Source of the DNA: Symbiodinium natans
Taxonomy: Eukaryota; Sar; Dinophyceae; Suessiales; Symbiodiniaceae
DNA: 17,500 nucleotides
Direction of reading: 5' to 3'
NCBI GenBank assembly: GCA_905221605.1
Contig: CAJNDS010002132.1
Location: 1-17,500, forward strand
In this document: piece by piece, positions 1 to 8,220 of the stretch
How positions within the stretch are numbered: the stretch's first letter is position 1
Layout of the letters: each line of letters starts with the position of its first letter
The notes under the pieces: generated by a model
Databases searched by the model: none
Told to the model about the DNA's origin: nothing
Seen by the model: the letters and a program-made list of their open reading frames with translations, nothing else
Position numbers and translations under genes: made by a program

Positions 1-231
1 CCCCCCCCCACTCCCCTTCTCCAAGCCCTCTTCTGGCCCAAGTCCAGGTTTCGGGCTCGAACCCCCCGACCTGGACCACTTCCAGCACTTTTCACCAAAA
101 TCCCCCCCTCCCCCCCACTCCCACTCCTTCTACCCCCCACTCCCACTCCCCCCCACTCCCCCCGCTCCTTCGCTCGCTCCCACCCACTCCCCTCCCCCCC
201 ACTCCCCCATTCCCCCACTCCCCCACTCCCA
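1..231. repeat. C-rich CCCCCACTCCC low-complexity DNA
   Basis: Runs of C are interrupted by single ACT or ATT steps (CCCCCACTCCC and similar). One more complex patch lies at about 20-110, with a short inverted repeat (CCAGGT at about 46-51, ACCTGG at about 70-75). Any open frame here is proline/serine/histidine-rich and comes from composition alone. The G-rich complementary strand could form G-quadruplexes; that is inference. Confidence 0.85.
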
Positions 232-592
232 GCCCCCTTCCATTTGCTCAAAGCACCGACCAGGCCCCTTCCATTTGCTTACAGCACTGCCCAGGCACCT
301 TCCATTTGCTTAAAGCACCGCCCAGGCCCCTTCCATTTGCTTATAGCACCGCCCAGGCCCCTTCCATTTGCTTATAGCACCGTCCAGGCCCCTTCCGTTT
401 GCTTATAGCACCGCCCAGGCCCCTTCCATTTGCTTATAGCACCTTGTCGCACCGCCCAGGCCCCTTCCATTTGCTTATAGCACCGCCCAGGCCCCTTCCA
501 TTTGCTGAAAGCACCGCCCAAGCCCCTTCCATTTGCTTTAAGCACCGCCCAGGCCCCTTCCATTTGCTTATAGCACCGCCCAGGCCCCTTCT
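232..592. repeat. 31-bp minisatellite, 11 copies
   Basis: The unit is CCCAGGCCCCTTCCATTTGC followed by TTATAGCACCG. The CATTTGC landmark begins at 241, 272, 303, 334, 365, 396 (as CGTTTGC), 427, 468, 499, 530 and 561. The spacing is exactly 31 bp except for one 41-bp step, where ACCTTGTCGC has been inserted. The array is embedded in C-rich DNA on both sides. A 31-bp period is not a multiple of three, so it does not encode a simple peptide repeat. There are no unique spacers, so it is not a CRISPR array. Confidence 0.95.
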
Positions 593-1054
593 CGAACCAC
601 TCCCCACTCCCCCATTCCCCCCCACTCCCACTTCCCCCCACTCCCCCACTCCCCCCACTTCCCCACTTCCCCACTTCCCCACTCCCCTCACTTCCCCACT
701 CCCCAACCCCCCACACCCCCACTCCCCCCCCCACTCCCCCACCTCCACACTAACCCACTCCACCACCTCCCCCACCCTCTCCCCCACCACCCACTACCCA
801 CACTCCCCCACTCCCCCCCCGCGCCCCCAATCCCCCACCTCCCCCCCCACCTTCCACCACATCACCCCCCTTCCCCCCCCTCACAACCATCCCACACGCC
901 CCCACCTCCCCAAATCTCCCCCACCTCCCCCCACTCCCCACTCCCCACTCCCCACCCCTCTCCACACTTCCCCCACTCCACCCACTCACCCACCTCCCCC
1001 AAACACTCACCCACTCCCCCACTCCCACACTCCCCCACTCCCCCACTCCCCCGC
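593..1054. repeat. C-rich CCCCCACTCCC low-complexity DNA, right part
   Basis: The CCCCCACTCCC composition resumes right after the minisatellite and stops abruptly at about 1054, where mixed-composition sequence begins. Open frames of 90-230 codons occur on both strands (proline-rich on plus, glycine-rich on minus). They are by-products of a tract almost free of A and G on one strand, and I do not regard them as genes. Confidence 0.85.
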
Positions 1055-1894
1055 GAAAGCGAAAATGAATCTAACCTTGGCCTCGTAAAGTCAAAGGTAT
1101 GCTATCGAAGCCAGGCGTAGGCATTGGAACCCCCCAAGACCCTCTCAGTATCCCCGAAAGACTCCTGGGGAAGAAGGTCAGATGGCCTAAGGGCCATTAG
1201 GGCATCTGCAGACTCATCCGAAATATTCCCGGAAGCCTTTGATTACACTTGAAACCTGCCTGGACTCGAAGTGAAATTGAAGCCGAACTGTAAGTCCATG
1301 CGGGACTGAGGTCCCGGCGAGAGACGACGCGACTGCAAAGGGTTGGCCAGCTGCGCAACCTGGGTATGATTCGCAATCAAAGGTATGGAGGCGCTCGACA
1401 TGGATCTGACCTCTTCAGCAGAGCATCGCCAAGTGTCCAGCTTTCTGAACATCGAAGCAAAAGGCAAAGGGCAAAGGGCAACATGCAAAAAGATGCGGCC
1501 TCCCATGGTAAAGGCAGAGGTCACACGAGGCGGCCTCTTGTGTGGGGCCCCAGTGTGCGCGATAGCTTTTTGCAGCACACTGTCATCAGTCATGCCCCGT
1601 GACTGGTTGGCTCCAAGGCACCCAAGAGGACAGACAGGACTAGCGTGCGACTTGCCCCAGCTCCACACCCGGCCAACTGTGTGAGGGAGTCGCGCGACAG
1701 GGCAGCGAATTCCCTTTGGTAGAGCTAGAGCAACGCACAAGGCAAAGCGTCACGATCACAGGACTGCCCTCTCCGGCTGGCGCCCTGCCTTTGTTAAATT
1801 AAGGGGCGACGCTAGTCGCCGAGCGCGTCTCCTGAGCAAGCCCTTGATCTCCTTCCCAATCCGGGTCGGCAGATACAGCGAGTGTCGACGGTGC
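1055..1894. other. Mixed-composition stretch, no gene recognised
   Basis: A minus-strand open frame of 165 codons covers 1243-1740, and shorter plus-strand frames overlap it. None shows a domain I recognise. A short tandem GGCAAA repeat lies at about 1464-1482. The 26-bp sequence at 1428-1453 recurs at 3949-3974. The region may contain exons, but I cannot place splice sites with any confidence. Confidence 0.4.
1428..1453 (+). repeat. 26-bp dispersed repeat, copy 1
   Basis: GCCAAGTG, then C or T, then CCAGCTTTCTGAACATC. This copy matches 3949-3974 at 25 of 26 positions and in the same orientation. Read on the minus strand, both copies encode MFRKL followed by D or G, then TW, inside otherwise dissimilar open frames. 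Confidence 0.75.
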
Positions 1895-1915
1895 ATATAT
1901 ATATATATATATATA
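1895..1915. repeat. AT dinucleotide microsatellite
   Basis: An uninterrupted (AT)10A run in otherwise GC-balanced sequence. Confidence 0.95.
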
Positions 1916-2600
1916 CAGATGTGGCCTCCCCCGGGGTCTTTGCAAACACCAGTGTAAGTCTCACCTCCACTCGGCCAGGGTGGATCCGTCATGCCTGAAG
2001 GGTGTGCACCTTTCTCCACAATCAGTTTCCGGCCATCGCCCCCGGAAAGCCTGCATAAGGGGACCTGGTACTGATTTCCGGCACTCTGCCTCTCAAGCTG
2101 TGTCAGTCAACACAGCACGAAGAGAAGGTCGAGGTCTACCGGCTGGAACTGTATCCAGATCTGCCCGTGGAGTTTAGTAGTGCAGGGACTTGCCCTCAAG
2201 CCGCAGGCCAGTGGCCCTGCAGTGATGTATGGCGGGGGGTAGGTGATACACTGTCTCAGACAAAATCATTCACAAGTCACAAGTAAGAATAGATTTCAGG
2301 AGCTCCTGTGGTTTAGGATATATAATAAAAATGCATCCTGCCAAGTGCGAAAGGGGGAGATCATCTGTACCGGCACAGCCGACAACCAAGCACTGGGGAA
2401 AGGTAGTCTACGCACTGGCGTGGGATGTTGGCACTGATCAAGGTAGCTACCCGTCGAAATAATTCTCGGAGCCGCGCAATCCGCAATTGAACTCGACGTT
2501 GGAAGACCTGAGGCCGTCACCGGGTGGTTTGCCTGGTGTTGGGTGTTGTCGTTGATGGAGCCCTGGAGCACTAGATCCACGAACTTATCCTAAACCCCAA
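1916..2600. other. No feature recognised
   Basis: Mixed-composition sequence with only short open frames (64-94 codons) on both strands. None has a recognisable motif, and no repeat stands out. Confidence 0.4.
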
Positions 2601-2630
2601 GCTCCTAGCGGCGGCAACAAGCTAAGGAGC
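2601..2630. other. Hairpin-forming inverted repeat
   Basis: The left arm GCTCCTAGC (2601-2609) pairs with the right arm GCTAAGGAGC (2621-2630), with one bulged base, around an 11-base loop. No T run follows, so it does not look like a simple terminator, and its role is unknown. Telomere-like AACCCTAGGATTAAACCCT follows at about 2664-2682. Confidence 0.6.
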
Positions 2631-2984
2631 CGAACATGGAAATTGCTCCAGAGCTCATCTTATAACCCTAGGATTAAACCCTACAGTTCGAGGGATTTAG
2701 AGGGTCTTATCTCTGTTTATTCAAGAGGCGCCCCTTGGGCTGAAGGGCAACTCCTGCACTGGTTGATGGCCTGAAAGCTTTGGGCCTTAGCCCCGAGAAG
2801 GCGGACCCCCAAAACCCTGAAGAGGAAGCACGCAAGATTCAGCAGCAGGTTAGGGTGGACCCCAGCCCATCCCTGAATCCCTCAACTGGATTCCGTTCGC
2901 TTAATTAATTCAATTGAAGCCGGACATGTTGGTTCTGTGTGTACGCGCTGGCTGATTCCGGGGTCCTGGGTTGGTGCCTAAACC
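2631..2984. other. Spacer with short telomere-like traces
   Basis: Contains degenerate CCCTAAA-type words (about 2664-2700) and CTAAACCTTAGGG (about 2978-2990). No open frame of note. Confidence 0.4.
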
Positions 2985-3482
2985 TTAGGGAAACCAGGAC
3001 AGCAATAGGAAAGTGAGGAGCAATTCATTGGATTCCAATAGCAGCCTACAGATAGGGAAGACGAAAAGGAAGCCAGCGCGATGTCCATCTCGACCAGCTG
3101 AAGTAAAGTGGTCAAGCCGCCAGCTTCCTAGGCCAAGGTCCAGGCGCACTGCGACGTTGCAAACTGGCTTCTCACTCTGAAATACTGAAACGCGAAGATC
3201 GCTGAGATGAAGCCGCCAGCTGCTCCAATTCGACTGCTGCGGAACTTCCCAAGCTGATTGGAGGAGCCTTCCGGGCCGGTGGGGAGGCGGCGCCTTCTTG
3301 AATACGGGTGCCTGCGGTGGGGAGGCGGCGCCTCCTTGAATACGGGTGCCTACCTGCACGTCCAGCACACAAGGTACCAGGTCATTGGTCCCTGAATAGC
3401 TGCAGCTTTCGTAAGTTGATTCTTGTAAGGTAACAGATGGATTTAGGAATCTATCGCCGAAGCCTACCTGGAGCCAGAACAC
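2985..3482 (-). CDS. Unrecognised 165-codon open frame, possibly not a gene
   Basis: The minus strand is open for 165 codons. The predicted protein begins MFWLQVGFGDRF, has a proline-rich middle part and ends in a leucine-rich hydrophobic stretch (LLLTFLLLSWFP). I recognise no family. The proline-rich middle is created by the 38-bp direct duplication at 3278-3353. Because 38 is not a multiple of three, the two copies are read in different frames, which argues against a conserved protein. Shorter open frames overlap on the same strand. It may be chance or an exon remnant. Confidence 0.15.
   Translation of the reverse strand: MFWLQVGFGDRFLNPSVTLQESTYESCSYSGTNDLVPCVLDVQVGTRIQGGAASPPQAPVFKKAPPPHRPGRLLQSAWEVPQQSNWSSWRLHLSDLRVSVFQSEKPVCNVAVRLDLGLGSWRLDHFTSAGRDGHRAGFLFVFPICRLLLESNELLLTFLLLSWFP
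3278..3353. repeat. 38-bp direct tandem duplication
   Basis: Two adjacent copies start GGTGGGGAGGCGGCGCCT at 3278 and 3316 and share CTTGAATACGGGTGCCT at their ends. Only two positions differ, so the duplication looks fairly recent. Confidence 0.9.
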
Positions 3483-4277
3483 TTACTTTCAAACCATATC
3501 ATTGTAATGAATCCAATCCCAACTCAGGCCGACCACCCCTAAGTAACCCAGCCGTTGGTGGTGTGTGTCTGTGTTTCTGTTTCAAGATTTCCTAGAACTG
3601 TGCTCATGCGGTCGACCTGCCTACACTTACCATGTAACTTGGCTTCATAAGCATAAAATTCGAAGCCAAGCAAGTGCACCCCTCTAACGCCCTGTCAATG
3701 TCCCTGAATGGCTCCTTTGTCCCGCGGCTTCAAGGGGAAGGTCAGGCAAGCTTAGTGTAGTGTACTTGTTAGATCTTAGGACATGCTCACCAAACCCAAA
3801 CTTCAAGGAAACCTTTCAATTGCAGTCGAAAATTACCTGAACCGGAAATGAAAGTCCAATCAAATCCGGGGCCCGGGCCACAGACACGATGTAGAAACAT
3901 GTGAATGTTCCTCTCCACAAGACCTGAACCAGTCTTGCAAATACAAGAGCCAAGTGCCCAGCTTTCTGAACATCCGTAAGAGATGAGGCAGCGACTCTGC
4001 CCGAGCCGACCAGACGTGTCCGCGTCGTAACAGGGTTCCACCTCGCAGATAGGCTTGTAAACAAGAATGTATGGTGAAAACGAAATCAGAAGTGCTGTAA
4101 AGCAATGTCAATAAAGCGGTGCTACGCAAGCCGCACAAGTCTTGGTGGCAGAACACGGCCTTTTGCTTCTCAATCCGAATTGCACGCGCTATCCACAAGT
4201 CCGATACAAACCAGTGGCAGCATGGAAGCTTCAAGTTTCTGCCCAGACGAACGCTGGCATCCTTCCCATCCACGGGG
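3483..4277. other. No gene recognised downstream of the PDZ exon
   Basis: On the minus strand this lies immediately 3' of the PDZ exon's stop codon, so part of it is probably 3' untranslated sequence. Several overlapping minus-strand frames (82-141 codons, between 3787 and 4285) exist, but none has a motif I know. A TGTGTGTCTGTGTTTCTGTTT tract lies at about 3562-3582. Confidence 0.35.
3949..3974 (+). repeat. 26-bp dispersed repeat, copy 2
   Basis: Matches 1428-1453 at 25 of 26 positions in the same orientation, about 2.5 kb away. The flanking sequences do not align by eye. Confidence 0.75.
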
Positions 4278-4566
4278 TTATTCAAGTTCTAAGGGTTGAG
4301 GGAAGCGCCAGACAATCGCAATCACCGGGCGGCCGCTTCGGAATTCCTCCAAAATCTCTGACCTTGATGACCGCCCGTTCACCATCACCACGAAGTCTCC
4401 TCCTTGAAGCTTACTTGGGGGATGAAGGCGCTCGTCGACGGTGCCGTCACGTGCAATCTGCGCCCTACCGTTAGAACAAATTTCAATCACGCGCAGAAGT
4501 TTCTCAAAGCCCACCCCCAGCTTCGTGTGAGGTGCGGCTGGTGGCAGACGCCAGACAAACTCTTCT
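4278..4566 (-). CDS. Terminal exon of a PDZ-domain protein
   Basis: The minus-strand frame ends at a TAA at 4278-4280 and reads ..EEFVWRLPPAAPHTKLGVGFEK.., then LRVIEICSNG, then GGDFVVMVNGRSSRSEILEE, and finally a VIAIVWRF strand near the C terminus. In order these match a PDZ fold: a first beta strand, the carboxylate-binding loop (GVGF in place of GLGF), a second strand, the GD.V..VNG turn, a helix and a last strand. PDZ domains bind C-terminal peptides and act in scaffolding. Single PDZ-like domains of this style are common in dinoflagellate predicted proteins. The frame stays open upstream to about 4721, but a pyrimidine-rich stretch ending in TTGTAG at about 4567 looks like a splice acceptor, so I place the exon start there. 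Upstream exons are not identified; satellites follow at higher coordinates. The protein is therefore partial here. Confidence 0.5.
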
Positions 4567-4781
4567 ACAAGGGTCGGCAAGTAAAGCAATTGGATCATAT
4601 AATCCAAAATCCCATCTTTCTCGAAGATGGAGCAAATCATGGCTGATATTTTATTCTTGGAAGCCATGCAAACCTCTTGGTCAAATAACTCCAAACCCTC
4701 ATCACATCCAACTCCAGCCACATAGAATCTTTCAGCTGGCCTCCTATGGCCTATGGCTGCGAGCCAGTCGTATATCTCTGT

Positions 4782-4800
4782 CTCTCTCTCTCTCTATCTC
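4782..4800. repeat. TC-rich microsatellite
   Basis: TCTCTCTCTCTCTCTATCTC tract just upstream of the CACAAA array. Confidence 0.8.
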
Positions 4801-4870
4801 TCCATCTCTTTGCGTCTGCTCTGTCCAGAAGCACACAGAAATACAGTCGCACACTCGCACACGCAGCGAT

Positions 4871-5014
4871 ACACACACACACACAGAAACAAACACACAA
4901 ACACACAAACACACAAACACACAAACACACAACCACACAAGCACACAAACACACAAACACACAAACACACAAACATACAAACACACAAACACACAAACAC
5001 ACAAACACACAAAC
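4871..5014. repeat. CACAAA/CACACAAA microsatellite
   Basis: Opens as (CA)n and passes into about 15 copies of ACACAA or ACACACAA with few interruptions (CCACAC, GCACAC, CATACA). It runs directly into the 96-bp array. It reads as TNTQTHKH or CVCVFVCL in different frames, which is compositional. Confidence 0.95.
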
Positions 5015-5810
5015 GGTCCAGGGCCCCTGAGTACCGCGCCTGCCAGCACAAACGACGCCTGTGTCGCGCCTACCAGCGTTTGGCGAGCCCCCCAGCGCGC
5101 GCGCGGCAAGGGTCCAGGGCCCCTGAATACCGCGCCTGCCAGCACAAACGACGCCTGTGTCGCGCCTGCCAGCGTTTGGCGAGCCTCCCAACGCGCGCGC
5201 GGCAAGGGCCCAGGGCCCCTAAGTACCGCGCCTGCCAGCACAAACGACGCCTGTGTCGCGCCTGCCAGCGTTTGGCGAGCCCCCCAGCGCGCACGCGGGA
5301 AGGGTCCAGGGCCACTGAGTACTGCGCCTGCCAGCACAAACGACGCCTGTGTCGCGCCTGCCAGCGTTTGGCGAGCCCCCCAGCGCGCGCGCGGCAGGGG
5401 TCCAGGGCCCCTGAGTACCGCGCCTGCCAGCACAAACGACGCCTGTGTCGCGCCTGCCAGCGTTTGGCGAGCCCCCCAGCGCGCGCGCGGCAAGGGCCCA
5501 GTACCGCGCCTGCCAGCGTTTGGCGAGCGCCTGCCAGCGTTTGGCGAGCCCCCCAGCGCGCGCGCGCGGCAAGGGTCCAGGGCCCCTAAGTACCGCGCCT
5601 GCCAGCACAAACGACGCCTGTGTCGCGCCTGCCAGCGTTTGGCGAGCCCCCCAGCGCGCGCGCGGCAAGGGCCCAGAGCCCCTAAGTACCGCGCCTACCA
5701 GGCACAAACGACGCCTGTGTCGCGCCTGCCAGCATTTCCCACGCCCCGAGACGCACGCGGCGAAGGTCCAAGGCCCCTAGGTACCGCGCCTGCCAGCGTT
5801 TGCTGCGTGA
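5015..5810. repeat. 96-bp GC-rich tandem array, about 8 copies
   Basis: Units begin GGTCCAGGGCCCCT (or GGCCCA) at 5015, 5111, 5207, 5303, 5399, 5495, 5574, 5670 and 5765, giving steps of 96, 96, 96, 96, 96, 79, 96 and 95 bp. The seventh step is a shortened copy with a local duplication of GCGCCTGCCAGCGTTTGGCGA. Each unit contains GCGCCTGCCAGC twice and a CGCGCGCGC stretch. Because 96 bp equals 32 codons and the unit has few stop trinucleotides, long frames stay open on both strands (for example up to 436 codons on plus, ending at 5842). I find no non-repetitive coding sequence attached to any of them, so I annotate a satellite and not a gene. Confidence 0.93.
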
Positions 5811-6015
5811 TGTTGTGCGTGATGGTCATGTGTGGCGCATGAGGTGAGGTGCGTTAGTGATGCGTGATGTTGTGCGTGATGGTCATGTATGGCGCATGAG
5901 GTGAGGTGCATTAGTGCGTGATATGCGTGATGATAGTGCGTGCCTGATGTTGTGCGTGATGGTCATGTATGGCGCATGAGGGTGAGGTGCGTTAGTGCGT
6001 GATATGTGTGATGAT
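5803..6015. repeat. GTGATG-rich tandem repeat, about 3 copies
   Basis: The block TGCGTGATGTTGTGCGTGATGGTCATG followed by TGGCGCATGAGG(G)TGAGGTGC occurs at about 5803, 5861 and 5948. Spacers of different length are built from the same GTGATATG words. The third interval is longer (about 87 bp against about 58 bp). Confidence 0.85.
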
Positions 6016-6062
6016 AGAGAGGAGGAAGGAGGAGGAAGGAAGGAGGAAGGAGGAAGGCGGCG
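6015..6062. repeat. GGA/GGAAGGA purine tract
   Basis: A pure purine run of GAGGAGGAAGGA-type words that closes the satellite chain and precedes the AT-rich block. Confidence 0.85.
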
Positions 6063-6094
6063 GCGGGACAGCCCCAAAAGTAAGAACCCCACAC

Positions 6095-7872
6095 AAAGAT
6101 GTGGGGAATGAGGAAATATTTCTAATTCGAGGAGGGGGATCCAGAAAGGAAATATATATCTCGATATAATTTCCTTTCACAATCAGGAAAATCTCCAAAT
6201 GAAATCAGAGGGGATCATCCGGATTATATCCGCAATGAATTCACGATTCAGATGACGAAATCTATGCGGGGGGGGGGGGAATCATCCTACAAATCTCATC
6301 GAATCATTAATTCGAATATTCTTGGAGGAATCTAGAAATGATTCCTCCATCCATATTCCCCGATCCATGATTGGCCCGACGATTAAGATGACCCATATTC
6401 ATTCTACGCATGGAATCAATCGAAGATCCGTGCAAGAAATTTATGATCTCAGAATTACGAATTCAATATCGTCCAATTAATCATCAAAGGAAGAAAGATC
6501 ATTTCGTCATCCCGAGTCTCCCGATCGTACATTGAAAAATTCGTCATTATCCCCAATTCACCAGGAATTTCGATACAATAAAATCCTCCAATCAATACGA
6601 AGATATACGAATCGGACGAATATTCTCTACAAAGGGAAATCTTATGCATCCCAAAACATTATGATGTGTCTATCTTAGTATCGACTCGTCACACGATCGC
6701 AAAAACAATTCGACAATACCTATGTGGGGGTTCAATCTGACGCATCAAATATTATCAAAATTAATAATATCTAGAATGAATCGGCAGATACTATACGGGA
6801 GATTCGATCCAAAAGAAGAAGGATCCCAAGTCTCCCAATACATTCGCATGGAGGAAACGATCAATAATCCCTTGGGCCTCTTCCATAGACGCCTATGCTT
6901 CACGTCATTTCTACAGGAAGTGCGAGAGTCCCCTCTGAATATCAATCGATAATCGAATTTTCAAATCTTTTTTTATTATTCCCAAAGAAGAATTCGTAAT
7001 GTGGTCGTATTCTTAATATATATTCTTGAAAAGTCCACGCGCTCCCATCTCGCAACCACCTATTACTTCAAAGACAATAAATTCAAATCCCAATTTCTGA
7101 GCCTGACAAGCCGCCTCCATAGTACGATCCCGACGCTTACGCTCGGCATATGCCGTGGCAGCTCCGCCCGAACCCGATGCGGCCAAATTGAAATGAGAAA
7201 TCGTATATGGAAATACCAAAGCGATATCCAAAGTCAAGTGAGGTTACTTCCGTCATATTTTTTTTAGAGAAGAGGTGAAACGATACAAAGAATATCCGCC
7301 GGGCGTCTATCCTCGAGATTTGGCAATAGACCCGCAACCTCGAGTTGGGATCGCGCACACGAGCGCATAGATCGAATCGCGAAGGATATAATACATACGG
7401 GTGCGAATTCCTCCTGCCATACATATCATAGAATGAGATCCCAATGAACCCATAATTTGATGAGAAAATGGATATTGCCCTATAGATATCAGAATTTCCA
7501 ATCCAAATCGTAGAGAGAGAGAATCAAGGACTGCAATATTAGAGAGGAGAATATCTGAATTCATATTAGGCATTCCGATGAATCAACCATCATTCCATGG
7601 GAGGTGATAAATTCGAATCCTAAGTACGTCGCTCGTAGAGGATCCTTGTACAAGATAATCGCTATTTTTCTGAATGGTTATCTGCGCCAATTCGTGATGA
7701 TTCGGTTAATTCGTGCCGGGAGCCTGGGAAATATGCGGAAGAAATGGGATGATTGATCCGAAATCATCCCAATATGAAAGAGATATCCTATTGGATATCA
7801 ATCGAGATTCGTTCGTCCTTTCAATATAGATTTGGAAATGGTCGATTTCCTACCCTACTTTCTATCGTATTG
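6095..7872. mobile_element. AT-rich block, probable decayed non-LTR retrotransposon copy
   Basis: About 1.8 kb is clearly richer in A and T (many GAATC, ATATC and TTCGAATT words) than the sequence on either side. The right edge at about 7872 is abrupt, passing from TATCGTATTGAGCACC into GCGGCGTCGG. Minus-strand fragments at 7013-7573 resemble the C-terminal region of LINE-type ORF2 proteins, so I infer that the block, or part of it, is an inserted and decayed element. From 6095 to 7010, which would be 3' of the element, I found no recognisable protein. A run of about 12 G sits at about 6267-6279. I cannot see target-site duplications or a poly(A)-like tail. An organelle-derived insertion was considered but no organellar gene was recognised. 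Confidence 0.45.
7013..7573 (-). pseudogene. LINE-type ORF2 C-terminal fragment, frameshifted
   Basis: Three minus-strand pieces in different frames read in the order expected for the region after the reverse transcriptase of protist LINE elements. Piece 1 (7573-7307) contains MGSLGSHSMICM and then GGIRTRMYYILRDSIYALV (7414-7358), the family's G.R..RH..IRD....L pattern with a tyrosine pair where the family often has RH. Piece 2 (about 7320-7260) reads ARRIFFVSFHLF, resembling an R.AD.....F step. Piece 3 (7237-7013) reads TLDIALVFPY, then NLAASGSGGAATAYAERKRR, then a CQAQKLGFEFIVFEVIGGCE tail, matching the D.A...P plus AA.AE..K...Y..C...G..F.P.V.E..GG pattern. A stop at 7305-7307 and a frame change near 7240 break the coding sequence. 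Function of the intact family: target-primed reverse transcription in the nucleus. Confidence 0.5.
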
Positions 7873-7933
7873 AGCACCGCGGCGTCGGCATCCAACGTGA
7901 ACTCTTGCGCCGCGGCACGACGGGACTCCTTTA

Positions 7934-8092
7934 ATGACTGCTGGCAACAAGTTCGCCGACGCCCTCGCTCATGCGGCAAGACTGCGTGCGAGCACAGTGC
8001 GTGGGAACCCTCGAATCTGCCGCATGCGGCACGCTGGGCGCGCGGCGCTTGCTACCGTCCCCTGCCTCCGGAATGGTGGCCTCGGCCTGTAA
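7934..8092 (+). pseudogene. Possible RNase H C-terminal fragment, 52 codons
   Basis: A plus-strand frame starting at ATG 7934 reads MTAGNKFADALAHAARLRAS and stays open to a TAA at 8090-8092. The GN.FAD.LA..A step is the classic end of RNase H domains (GN..AD.LA..A), which occur in many retroelements. The D inside it would correspond to the last catalytic aspartate. Nothing else of an RNase H domain is visible upstream: the frame meets a TGA at about 7901. It sits just outside the AT-rich block and is GC-rich, so it need not belong to the same element. This is a short match and could be chance. Confidence 0.2.
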
Positions 8093-8220
8093 ATGCGCCA
8101 GGGAGCAACTGCAACCAGGAGGCCTGACATTCAGGACCTCTGTAAATTGTACGGGGTCGGTCTTTGGTTATGCAAGAGAGCTTCGCACTGCGCTCGCAGT
8201 GCACTCCCTGATTGCGTGAC

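Noticed and set aside
232-592. CRISPR-like array
   Set aside because: The whole 31-bp unit is repeated with no unique spacers, and no cas genes or prokaryotic context exist.
399-1088. 229-codon proline-rich and overlapping glycine-rich open frames
   Set aside because: They arise from C-rich low-complexity DNA and the 31-bp minisatellite; there is no start context, domain or unique sequence.
1588-1616. Second possible spliced-leader relic (CCGTGACTGGTTGGCTCCAAG)
   Set aside because: Only the ends resemble the leader, the middle is different and a gap is needed; this is within what chance could give.
4532-5842. 436-codon plus-strand and 288-codon minus-strand frames over the 96-bp array
   Set aside because: The frames are carried entirely by CACAAA and 96-bp repeats that lack stops in many frames at once. 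The plus frame also runs antisense through the PDZ exon.
7600-7640. tRNA-like ATTCGAATCC word
   Set aside because: No matching acceptor, D or anticodon stems could be built around it.
6095-7872. Plastid or mitochondrial DNA insertion
   Set aside because: The AT-richness suggested it, but I could not recognise any organellar gene in either strand, while LINE-like fragments are present.
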